DNA of 64,000 nucleotides from Astrocystis sublimbata (lineage: Eukaryota; Ascomycota; Sordariomycetes; Xylariales; Xylariaceae): contig JAJNNY010000004.1 in NCBI GenBank assembly GCA_022453515.1, forward strand, positions 1,054,001 through 1,118,000, read 5' to 3'. Position numbers and translations under genes: made by a program. The notes below the pieces were generated by a model that did not search any database, was not told where the DNA came from, and saw nothing but the letters and a program-made list of their open reading frames with translations. This document shows positions 32,521-43,836 of the stretch, piece after piece (within the stretch, counting starts at the first letter, position 1; each line of letters opens with the position of its first letter).

Positions 32521-33244
32521 TCACTTAATCTGCTGTCTGAACCCCTTGGTGGCTAAAGCCTCGGCGCGCTCCTCCTCATCCATGGGCGAACCCGTGATCC
32601 CCATGAACGGATCCTCCTGCCCGTCCATCAAATCGACCCTCGTCCCATCCGGCATCTCGAGGGTCCACTCCACCGTCTCGAACATGCCCTTCGGCGAGGG
32701 CCTGTTGCTCGCGAATCTCATGACCCCCGTCGACCGTGTGCCCTTGACGGAGAACTGGATGTCGATGCGCCCGCGGATCTGGTTCATCTCCCCGCTGATG
32801 TAGGGAATCTGGTGCTTGAAGTAGATCTCGTCGCCCAGGAGCTCGCGCGCCCGCTTGTTGGTCCGCAGGGAGTAGAGCGTCGACGCCACCACGGGGGAGG
32901 ACAGTTTCTGGTAGTTGAAGATGGCGAGGCTCGAGATGACGATGAGGACCACGAAGATGGGGAATGTGCGGAGCCAGCGGAATTCGTTTACATCTGTGTG
33001 TTTGTATTGCATGTCAGCTAAGATGCGTGCGTGTCCTGAGACTTGCTTGCGCATTGTTCATTAACGCACTCGGAAGCTCCCGGTCTGGCCGTCTCTCCAT
33101 CAGTGGGCCGTCGCCGGGCTTGGGCGCTGATACAAGTGTCCGGCGCTGGACAATGTTTCTCGTCATTGTTGTCGCGCCATTGGGTCTCAGTAGAGGGAGC
33201 AGAGCTCTCCTCCGTACTGTACGCGCTACCGTTCGCGCCAGCAT
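32521..33244 (-). CDS. coa1: Cytochrome c oxidase assembly factor Coa1
   Basis: Two exons on the minus strand, 33244..33070 and 32993..32521, encode 215 aa. The phase-1 join is exact (donor GTGCGT, acceptor CACAG). The basic N-terminus MLARTVARTVRRRALLPLLR is a mitochondrial presequence, followed by VSAPKPGDGPLMERRPDREL. One membrane helix (about 70-86, FPIFVVLIVISSLAIFNYQ) precedes the intermembrane domain: SSPVVASTLYSLRTNKRARE, LLGDEIYFKHQIPYISGEMN, FETVEWTLEMPDGT. Coa1 associates with the Mss51-Cox1 intermediate during complex IV assembly in the inner membrane. A 344-bp transposon-like element ends 71 bp upstream of the start codon. Confidence 0.93.
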
Positions 33245-33315
33245 CTTGGTGTTGTTATGGGTTTGCAGATCAGCATCGAAATCGCGAAGTAATGGATGCT
33301 CGAAGTCATCCCACT

Positions 33316-33659
33316 CGAGGTGGTGGACAGAAAAAACTAGACACCTGATCGGCAGTCTCGCCCCACCAGTACATCTGGAGCTCGAAAACTTTATTCCGTA
33401 GATTTCCGAATTCAGCTATTATTGAGGCTATCGTAGCCCTAATAATAGTATTATAGCTGTTTTAAAACTATCAAACAGCTTTTAATACTTTATATACTTT
33501 AACTATACTTAGAGATATTAAATAGCTATCTTCTAGATAGACTTGCTAAACCTGTTCTGCTCGTTGATTCTGCTTCTATATTAATCCAAGGTGGCGATAG
33601 AGGTCACTATAGTGGACCTGCCAGGAGGAGGTGTCTAGTTTTTTCTGTCCACCACCTCG
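33316..33659. mobile_element. 344-bp MITE-like element with 31-bp TIRs
   Basis: Perfect inverted ends of 31 bp at 33316-33346 and 33629-33659. The left end begins CGAGGTGGTGGACAGAAAAA and continues ACTAGACACCT. The element is flanked by the direct repeat CCACT (33311-33315 and 33660-33664), a 5-bp target duplication. The interior is AT-rich and non-coding. It sits in the divergent promoter between COA1 and the uL24 gene. The terminal sequence is unrelated to the other MITEs here. Confidence 0.88.
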
Positions 33660-34005
33660 CCACTCTAAGCTCAATGGCCCCAGTCCCACTTTTGGACCCC
33701 TGCTCGACATAAGTACCCACGTACCTCCTACCTGACCAAAGCTATCAGCCACCACAGCCACATAGATCCCTGGCAAACAGCCACAAGTACTCATTCTAGG
33801 GCAATGCAGACGATTGTTCCGGGCCACAAACCCACAATCCACTAAGAATTGAATTTACCCGAGGCGAATCCACCGGAACTTTTCCATCTCCTCTAGCTCA
33901 GGCCTGGCAATACTTTTTCTCTCTCCCCATTCCGCGCGCCTCTCTCAACCTCATCGTCTCTACTAACCCCAACCCTCCCATTCAACAGCCAAACTAGCCG
34001 TCAAG

Positions 34006-34542
34006 ATGGTCAAGACCAACCCCAACGTGTCGTCTTCGCGCCGAAAGGCCAGACGTGACCACTTCCAGGCCCCCAGCTCCATCCGCCGCAACATCATGAG
34101 CGCCCCTCTCAGCAAGGAGCTCCGTGAGAAGTACAACGTCCGCAGCATCCCCGTCCGGTACGTGAACATCCTTTAGCAATTCCGAATGATGAAAATTAGT
34201 TGCTAACCATTGCTTGCAGAAAGGACGACGAGGTGCAGATCGTCCGTGGCAGCAACAAGGGCTCCGAGGGCAAGGTCACCAGCGTCTACCGTCTCAAGTA
34301 CCAGATCCACATTGAGCGTGTCACCCGCGAGAAGACCTCCGGCCAGTCCGTTCCTCTCGGCATCCACCCCGTAAGCACCATCCACTTCCAACCAATATTG
34401 GTGAACAAGGTGGCTAACTTGATAAATCCAGAGCAACGTCGTTGTCACCAAGCTGAAGCTCGACAAGGACCGTGAGAACATCCTGGAGCGCATCAAGGCT
34501 GGCCGTGAGCTTCGCACTAAGGGTAAGGCCGCCAGCAAGTAA
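34006..34542 (+). CDS. rpl26: 60S ribosomal protein L26 (uL24)
   Basis: Three exons, 34006..34157, 34220..34370 and 34432..34542, encode 137 aa. Introns have GTACGT and GTAAGC donors, GCTAAC branches and CAG/CCAG acceptors. The sequence [59 protein letters not shown] (KOW motif) and [18 protein letters not shown] is typical of eukaryotic uL24. It is a cytosolic large-subunit protein near the exit tunnel. A CT-rich leader (about 33915-33955) precedes the start, common for fungal ribosomal protein genes. Confidence 0.97.
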
Positions 34543-36265
34543 GCGCTGCCTAAGCCTGACTCGTGTGGGGAGGAGAAGCGTCCGAGGTGACCGGGATGGG
34601 CTCGGCAGGACGACGATGTCGCGGAACGCAAAACAACCATAGCACGCCACCAATGCTATTCTGGTTCTCGTTGTGGTTTCAAAAAGACAATGCATCGACA
34701 TCAAGTTCAACCAGCCATTCGCCATGCCCCTCGTGGCGAACGAACAACATGGCTCATCCACCATGCGACACGCACGTCGAGCTGGATTTCATACCTCGAC
34801 TCATGGACATGAGGAACATGACATGCACTGAAATGAGACAACGGTTTGGGAAAAGGGAAAGGAGGGCAAACCAGCATCTTAGGTCCCATCGGCCGGCCTG
34901 CCTGCCTGCCTTCATGGCTCGCCGAAAGACAAGCAAAAAGAGCACAAGAGCACAACCGCAAGGTTGCATTTTCCACACATAATGGCCATTCTTTTCGCGT
35001 TCTATCCGTGAAAACTATGTTCCATGGGAGGTTCAATCCCGAAGTCTGCCCCTCTGCATCGCTGCTGTGTGACATGTAGCCCGCCCATGCTCTCTCATCC
35101 TTTCTGTCCACTAACCCAAGCAGCAAGCACACTTGACGACGCCTTGGTCGTCCGTAGGTACACATGCTTCTCACCCAGTCTACTGGTTCGTCTTGAGGTC
35201 TCTTAGAGCCTTAAAACATATTCAAACCGACCTGATCAAGGTAAGTCCTGTAGTAGTAAATTCTCATTTTCTTTCATTCCCATCCATGCATGGACCGCTA
35301 GGATATCTCCACGTCATTCACATAGACTATGGCTCTCGTGGTATACGACTGGCGAAAAGCAAACCGAGTGAGGGTAGCAATTGTACTTGAATCACCGCTC
35401 CTTCGCTCTCGCCTGCAGACCTCGAATTGTCAGATATCTCTCGATATCGATGGAGTTGGAGGTTTGATGGTGAGGCACATACTCATTTATATATGTAGAC
35501 CTATTTCATGTAGACTCGTGTTCTATGCCAATCGTATTGAGTTCGTGAGGACATGGCAACATGATGAGTTCTGCAAAGTCGAGGACCTGTTTGAGATGCC
35601 TTAGGTAGTCAATCAAACACATCATCATTCACAATTTTCCCCCGTTTGCAAAAAGATCATCGATCGTATCACCGAACGAAAATTCAACTAAAGATGAGCA
35701 AGAACCCAGTGTATTATTAATCTACCAGTCAATCGTAGTTGTATCGTGTCGAATCGTAACCGTACCGTAATCCAGTCCAACGCATCGCATCGCAACTCGA
35801 CACCTAATATCTGGCTCCTGCCCCTCTTTCATACATACAATATTACAACAGCATCAAAGTGTGAGAGCATGCAAATGCCCGTATTTAAACACCACCAACG
35901 GGCTCAACTTCTCAAAACCCTCATCAACGAAACGGTGGAAATATAAGAGACGAAAAAATAACAAATGTACCCTCCTCCTCCTCCGCGGTAGGGTCTGAAA
36001 GATATTCTTCTCAACAAACAACATACCATATTCTGCTGCGGTCGAATCAAAGTATCTCTTGAATGTTTTCCATGAAATAACCTGGGCCGATTCATTGTAC
36101 TCATGCATCTAAAAGCCTGCCAAACATGTAGTGATTGAGAATTGATATATGTCGTCTTGTCTCATATAGTCCCATGCATTGCAAATCGAGAATCGAGAGT
36201 GTGAGGCAAGGTGGGAAAGCGGCGAATAGCCGTGGTTTCAGTCTTGTTTGCAACTGGCTGAGCAG
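34543..36265. other. Intergenic between convergent genes
   Basis: About 1.7 kb of 3' flank. Several short open frames have no recognisable content. Confidence 0.4.
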
Positions 36266-39133
36266 CTACTGCCAATCAGAGCCAATAACCCCGCGGCGCT
36301 CAGCATCACGGAGCATGTGCTGGTGAAGATTCTTCGTGATGTCGTGCTCGATCGAAGGAGCTGAGCTGGGAGGTACGTTCTCTCCGGTTCTTTCCATAGC
36401 TGTACGGGGTCCGTCGAGCTCGACGAGCTTGTCGTCGACGTTCGGTGGAACACGTGCTGCGGAGTTGTTGGACATCGTGGGCCCAAACGAAGCAATCGCA
36501 TTGCCGGCGTAATGGGGTAAATAACCAGTGGCAGTCGTTGACGAGATGGCGCTGGGAAGCGCAGTGGCACTTGTAGATCCCTTCTTCAGCATAGATTGCC
36601 ATAGATCCTGTCCCGACTTGACACTGAAGCACGAGGTGTTAGTCACTGAATAACCGCGGCTGTGTCACATTCAACATACCTTGATCGTTCCACAGCTCTT
36701 CGGCTCAGGGGAGGCGACTTCTTTCCAGGTTCCTTCGCAGCAGATTCATCAGTCTTTTTGACCATGTCCGGGGGTGCCACGATCGGAATGGCCTTGCTGA
36801 ACTTGCGGCTACTTCCGTGAGAGCGAACACTGTTGCTATCGCGGCTTGATCTAAATGGATCAACTTCGGAACGCTTCAATTCCGTCATGTAGTCCATCCC
36901 AGTCGGTTTCGCCTGAAAACCCTTGTCTACACTTGGGTTCGTCTGAATTCCCTTGTCTACACCTGGGTTCGTCTGAGCTCCCTGGTCTACTGTTGTAGTC
37001 TTTCGCGGAGAGGCAGGGTAAAAGTCTTTGCCGTCAAATTTGGGCAGGCCCGTCCCCTTTCTCTGAGGCTTGCCACCCCAGTAGGTATCCCGAGCTTCTC
37101 TCTCAGCTACAGTTAGCTCTCGTGCGTACACAAACTCACGAGTGGTCCAAGGATCTACGCCCGGGGGACAATTTCCAACAAGATAGGGCATGGCTAATCC
37201 GTTAGGAAGAGCGGACGACTGTATGTGGCCAAGCTTCTGCTGGTTGTCGCCAAGAACGATTGGCCGAGTAGATTCTTTTGACGAGCTATGGTCGCTGGAC
37301 GATTGCTTAGCCGCCTGATATCGGGCATCATACTTCGGATTCAACGGCCTGGTGATGGCCTCCAACATTTCTTTCTCCTGGGGAGTGGCGTCAGGGCTCG
37401 AGAGTTTCCGGATCACTGCGGCCTCAAGAGCGTCGATGTGGGCCGTTGAATTGTCGGACACGTTTGAGTTGATGCCCACAGCTGCTCGGTTTAGCTTGGA
37501 ATTTGCGCGATGTCCTGCGCCTCCTTGGTGAGGCTGGAATGGTTTGGAATTAGAGGCTTGGCCATTGGATCTCTTAGAGCCATGCTGCGAGGACCCGCTT
37601 GCTTGGGTGTTTCTGATGCTTGTTGGCCGAGACGGGGTGTTGATGGGCAGCGACAATTCAGTAATGTGACTGGGCACTGGCTCCATGTTTGGATAACACT
37701 CCATCTCATACCGAATTTGCATCTGGTAGTTGTACTCAAACTGGACGATGTCATCTCGCACCCTGTTTGCCTGCGCGAATACCCACGGCTCATCAATCTG
37801 ATGTCTGTTGAACTGAAGCTGACTGGTCCAGTACTTCAGCGACAGTCTCAAATTTTCAAGCTGCTTCTTGGTAATCTCGCTCGGTCGGATGGAAGACATG
37901 GGCGGCATTGGTCCCGATGGGGCTGCAGCTGGTGTGAAGACTGGCTGAGGAGCAGGGCTCCTTTCCGGGGCGCGTGGTTGTGTTTGCGCCGGCGGCTGTG
38001 GACGAGGCACATTTGGACCAGCCGCATTCGGCGTGTTGGCGTTGGGGTGGTTGGCAGCGACCATACGTGAATCAGGGTGAGCAGCGGCTTGCATACCTCC
38101 AGACGCGAAGAACTGATTGTGATGTAGAGACTGAGGCACCGTGCCAGCGCCCATCCCGTTATGAGGGACAACCAATTGTCCATTGAAATAGAATGGGCGG
38201 GTGTGGTCGAATTGTTCAGGAGGCGAAAGCGTAATGGGTGCGCGTCGCGACTTGTCGTTGTTCTCACCATCATTCTGCTTGCTTCTAGCTCCTATCACCT
38301 GGGCTCTCTGTTCTCCTTCAAGCATTTGCATGTATTGTGTGTTTGACATTGGCGAAGGAAGATGGGTGAGGCCATAGGGGTAGGGAAATCCGGGCTGCAT
38401 TGGTTGCATGGGTTGCATTGGTTGCACAGGTTGATAGAAAGGAATAGGCACGCCCATCTGTTGGTAAACCACGGGTTGAGGCTGATATACCGGTCCAACC
38501 ATGGGCGCCATTGGCATCTGGTTGCTGGTCTGAGCAAAGAGTGGTGCGACCTTGGTCTCCTTGGTAGGCTCGACTGACTCTTGAGCATCATTTGGCAGCC
38601 GCTCTCTGTCCCATTTGGACGTGGGCGATACAGAGTTGCGCGTGTTGGGGACGATTCTTCCACCAGCAGTCACTCGAACGTGGGTAGGGGAGACTACGGC
38701 TTTGAAAAACCTCTGGAAGCCTTCGCTGCTCTGTTTGTCAAGACCAGTCGGCGCTGGAAGGGGATCGGTGAAGTTCATCTCAGAGCCGGTGCGGCCCCGG
38801 TATTTCCATTGTGTGTTGACACCAGGCTGATCAAGTTGACTAGACTGGCGATGGATAGTCTTGCTTCGATAGACTACCTCATCGCTTTCATTGGTCGAGG
38901 AGGACTCTCCCTTGACTTTCCTGGCTCCTCGAGCTTCGTTGACCTTGTCCTTGGAGATTACCTCTCCTAGAGAAACATCAGCAATTGATTGACATGACAA
39001 GAGCTTCAAACCAGTTTTGCTTACCGAATTCGGGGTCGGCTTTGAGCTTGGCTAGCATGCCCGAGGAAGCGTCTGAAGACTGCGAGCGCCGGAAGCTCAA
39101 GAGCTCGGCCGCAGTATAAGTGCGTGCCTCCAT
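36266..39133 (-). CDS. Large disordered protein with eIF4E-binding-type motif
   Basis: Three exons on the minus strand, 39133..39025, 38966..36680 and 36623..36266, encode 917 aa. Donors are GTAAGC and GTATGT, the last intron has a CTAAC branch, and phases are exact. The protein begins MEARTYTAAELLSFR, which contains Y6-x4-L11-L12, the canonical YxxxxL-phi motif, followed by FRRSQSSDASS and later EVISKDKVNEA. The rest is low-complexity: a PMQP repeat with aromatic residues (QPMQPMQPMQPGFPYPYGLT), Pro/Gln/Ser-rich regions and three tandem variants of (V)DKG(I/F)Q(T/A)(N/K)P. The conserved short helix LRLSLKYWTSQLQFNRHQ lies mid-protein. By analogy with 4E-T, Eap1 and Caf20 it may bind eIF4E and repress or localise mRNAs. 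This is inference. The gene model is firmer than the function. Confidence 0.75.
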
Positions 39134-42100
39134 CGATTGACTCAGGTAGGCAAACAAATAGAAGGTGCGTCGTTGACTGGTGCCACGCCAAAAGAAGAGC
39201 GTTGGGATCGAAGCAGTCTGTATGGGGTTGGTGGCAAGGTAGTCGGAGAGAACAACAAGAACTGTGGAAAGCTGGACAGATTGTCTGTCTACGTCAGCGA
39301 TTCTCTGTGCCTCAAGCTGAGAGGTGATAAAACGGGAGACATGTTCTGAGGGAGTAGCTGGAGGCTGGCTGGAGAATGGTGTGTCGTTATCAACAAAAAT
39401 AGAGCGACAACGGTGGTTGGTCTTGAGATAAAACTTGATCTCAAGGAGAGTTGGGTTGGGGATCGGGGCATCATCAGCTTGGAAATGTTTCAGCTTGGTG
39501 TATAGCTTTCGGATGATTTTGCGGCGGCCCTGGGAAGAAGAGCACGGGACAGGGCTCATGAGTGGCATGCTGAATTCGAAAAGATATAATGGGTAAATGA
39601 TATAGAGGTGGTATGTGGCCAAAACCTAGGGGAGCTAACCCATCAGCGTAAACTACCTGGGTATCAAAATGAAACTTGGCAAGGCTTGGTGCGAGGGTTT
39701 GGGCCAGTGCTTTCTAGGTATATATGTCTGCTGAATTGATGTGCTTCAAGATACGATCTAGAACAGGAAGGGATATGTGCGTGAGGGGTGTGTTGAAATG
39801 AAGGATAGGCAAACGCGCAGTACTCGGCATGCTGAGCGCGCACTGAGCCACATCGTTTGGTCAAGGGAAGGTGTTTAGACTGCAAGTGGAATGCATTGAT
39901 GCACGGCACGAAGCAGCCTGACCGGCGATGGATGGGTGATGATGACTGCTGGATGCTGGATGCTGCCCGAGACGCGGATGGGAAGCAAAGGTGTGAGGTA
40001 GGCAGATGGTGGGCTGGAGAGCACCCTCAACACCACTTACCAAAACCAAGAGCAGACAAGACGTGAGCGTGGGTGAGGGGGAGGGTGAGGGCGGGATTGT
40101 GGCCCGAGTGGATTGGAAATTGAGAGGGTGATGGTGAGCAAAAGCAAAGTGGTAGGCATACAAGACCTTGAGCCCGGTCTTTGGAGGCTTGATGTGGTTT
40201 TCCCTCCCCGTCTCGAGATGTGGAAATGAAGGGCGAGGATGGATGAAGATGACAAGGCCAGAAGCTGATGGTGACGAAGACAGCCGTGGATTGGATGATT
40301 CAATCCCTTCCACGTGCTAGACAGCAAGGAGATGCAACTTACCTTCCAAGGTGAGTGTGGCAGCGTCTGCTACAGGAAAGAACAGCTGGAGTAGGAGCGG
40401 CCTGATTGCAACTTTGGCTCCTAGGTGAATTGTGTGGGAAGGGCAGCGGCAACCGAGGAAGTTGAAGAGAAGAGTGCAGTAGGTAGCTATTGCTAGGTAG
40501 AAAGGGGCCGTACAAGCACACGAGGCCCGGTTGCTGGGTGCAAGTTCAGATTCAGAGCATGCAGGTGGGCAGGTGGGCAGGAAGGAGGAGTATTGAAGTA
40601 GGAGAATCGACAACTTGAATGGAACAATGCAAAGCCAAACACACCAGGCAAGCAGCACACACGCTCCAAGGTTCCAGGTGATTACCAGCAGGGACCGCAC
40701 TACCGGTACACACAGGCAAAGGCAGGCAGGCAGGCAGGCCCGAGGGGGGTGCCTACCACCCGGAAGAAGGTTCCGGACCCTGGGTCGGGTTCAAAACTGC
40801 AGGAAGGAGCAGAGCGGAGCGGGGCCTCAGATGCGAATTTGCCTTGCCAGATGACTCAAACCGGGCAATACATACCTGCCGCAGGTATCTTTTGGGTCTT
40901 CTTCACAGTCGTTGCTACCTCTCTGCCATTCAATATGTTTCTCCCATGAGTTCTCGTGCCCTGCTCCGCCCATATCTGTGCATCCAGCAGCCATGATGAT
41001 ACTCCACGACATCAAGGCGAATCACAGCTTAGGTCAGGAGATGGTAGGTAGACCCAATAACCACAAGAGTACCTCCTTGTAGCTACTCTGCTGTGTGAAG
41101 CACTTCCATTCATGCCCATGTGCTTCTTCGTTCTTTCTTCCTCATCCCTGGTATCCCAGCATGGAGGGGAGGGAGGCCCCTTACTTTTTAGCAAGTGAGT
41201 AACCTGCACATAATCAGCACAGCTCAACATCACCCTTGAGGGTCCCCGAGCAAACATCAAGGTTGATATTGTCTTAACAGCTTATCCCTTATGCCATTGT
41301 TGGTCAGGCGAGGGGTAGTCACAGCTGATCTGATCCCCGGAGAGCCACTAGAAGCAAGTAGATACTTAGCCATAACCTAGGCTCTGCCTCTGTAGGTATG
41401 CGGCGATGCTATATGCAGCTTCTCTTCGAAGCTTTGAATTGCAGCACAAAGGAGTTGCAAAAGACTGGTATTTGACAGCTTATTGTTATCTGTATACTGT
41501 AATCTGTAACTCAGCTGCAGACCAGGCCTCAAAGCTTACACCATACAATACGTCCTTTCGATTGATACAGTAAGACCAAGGTCCCTGACCAGCTGGTAGA
41601 AGTAGTGACGTGACATGTTGATGTTGTAGATTGGTACAGTAATAATGTCCAACGTAGCTTTGACCAAAATATCGGATACAGACAGAGCCGAGGCTGCGAA
41701 AGGTCGAAATGTTTCTGGCCGTAAATGACTCTTACAATTTCTTTGATCTTCAACGATTGCCGGGTCTTATTTCGAGTATCATGTACCCCTTGTATCTCTG
41801 CAAAGCCATGGCTTAGTTCAAAGTTCTTCAAGTCGACTCAATGAATAATGTCTCAGCAGCACACACCTGAGGCTCTCCCATCCAACGTTTATCCCCCTTA
41901 GTAGACATGAAGGCTCACATCATATGTCATCACCAATGGTGGAATTGACGCCCGTTTGGCGGTGTTGGGTTTGGCACGGGCGGATGTGGCGGAGGTGGTG
42001 GATGAGGTCGAGCGTAAGGGCCATTACCAAAGGCCGTGGCAGATATGCCGTCGCTTCTTCGCATCGGGATTGTCTGAACAGCCATAATTCAAAGTTTCTA

Positions 42101-43836
42101 TCCAGAGTCGAGTTCGGTACCAGCCGCCCAGGGGAATTTGAGGTGCTAGGTATGCTGGACTGGAAGGCAAGACGTAAGAGACTGGGGATAGATATCCGGC
42201 CGGGCCTCGGTCCACCTTTATATACCCGACATTGCATCCCGAGAAGTTCCTGCCCATCGCGAGGCACGTAGACCGATAAGGTCGTTGGAGCGAGTCCACC
42301 GAGGTTGTATTCACACCCAAACCCCCCCACGAATACCCACCACCATCATGCATCATACTGCAACACTCCGCGTATCCGTTGCATGGCGCATTGGTCGCGA
42401 CGACGTTGCCCGATTCGACGGCTCTTGTCTGTCTCGCGTGGTTGGCAGGCGGGTAGGTAAGGGGAGGGTTGAGCGCTTGCAGCGCTGCCAGACGTTGAAA
42501 AGCCACGTGCTCACCGGCCTGATCCGCAGGAGGGGAACAGCATGATGCCATGCAACGAGGCCCTTGATGGGTCGACCGTCGCCACAGGAGATGTGCGCAC
42601 AGGCCCTTGCCCACGGTTACAAAAGGCCCGTCGGAACGGCCTTTGCCCCGTGTACGGCCTCAGAAAACAAGAAAACAGGGATTCCAGGTGAGTTGGGTGC
42701 CTTGGCCGGATGACCTTGGTCTGCACTGTACCCCATAGAGCTATCATGCACCATCATGTATTGCGGGGGCTCACCACAGCGCAACACGATACGGTCTTCC
42801 ATTATGCGTGAAAGGATGGATGCTGTGCAACCTTCCTGCCTGGGATTGGCGCCTGAGAGGCCGAGATAGGTCGTCGATGACGAGGCTGGTCTCTCCGTGG
42901 GCGAGCGGGATGGTAGATAATGGATGTCGAGTGGAAGAGCGGGTGAGCAGAGAGATGATGACTGGTCAGAGTGTACGGTACTCCTAGGCTCGCTCTCCTG
43001 TTCGCGGATCGTGTCGAGCTCCCTTAACACGGCAGTGGTAATGACCTATTAGGGAGTCCGGACAGCTCAAGCCGCGACTGACTTGATGGCTAATATCTTG
43101 ATATTGAAACGAACAGACCACAACCACTCTGGCGACACCGGATCCTGAGTCTACGCGACAGGACAACCTGGGACGTGTTATGATTTGGCGCGGCCTGTTT
43201 GTTGTCATCTCTTTGTACAACAGTGTGCCGACTTCCTGGTCTGTTGTCATGAGGATCCTAGCACGGTTTCGTGAAAGTCGATGGTTGGGAGGCGAGGAGG
43301 TCCAGGTGATCTACCAGACAGGGCAGCGCACATCGTCCATACGTTCCTCGATACATACCTTGCTGGACGAACCGGTAATCAGACGCAGGCTTTGCGTTCG
43401 CTACCAGGATCGGAAAATATTGAGCTGTCTGAGCGTTGGCAGGCTTGTAAAGCGAATCGTTGGCAGCGAATGAGCTATGATCGCCATAGTTGTCGCTCTA
43501 TTCCGCCGGCGATAATACGGCGCCAAGAAGCCATCAGAAGAGAGCCACTAAAAAGTGTCATTAACGGTCTCGGTATAGCTGCTGCTTCGCTGGCCGCCTC
43601 ACTCACGTTCGTTCGTTCGCCAGACATTCGCCAAGTTAATATATATGAGATCGCATGTGCATACTGTTTGGTAATTCTGTAGTATTCAAAACGTCACGGG
43701 GCCTTTCAGGGGATTTCGATGCGATCGGACGTCGTGAGCGAAACTTCTATTTTATCACCTTATTGGCCAATGTGTAATCCGTCTCACATATGCAGGGATT
43801 TAAGCGAGATGGGCACTACCCTGGTGAGCTACAGCT
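39134..43836. other. Gene-poor 4.7-kb region
   Basis: No conserved coding region found. On the minus strand, consensus donors GGAAG|GTAAGT (about 40346) and TTTTG|GTAAGT (about 40044) suggest spliced 5' leader exons for the downstream 917-aa gene. The 40-41 kb part is rich in GCAGG/CAGGCAGG tandem words (about 40723-40740). The 41.9-43.5 kb part has only short unrelated open frames. Confidence 0.35.

Noticed and set aside
40037..40700. Minus-strand frames at 40.0-40.7 kb as protein genes
   Set aside because: Low-complexity translations with no domain. They are better explained as leader or promoter sequence.
42617..43030. 137-aa frame at 42617-43030
   Set aside because: No recognisable motif, no splice partners, and overlapping frames of similar quality on the other strand.
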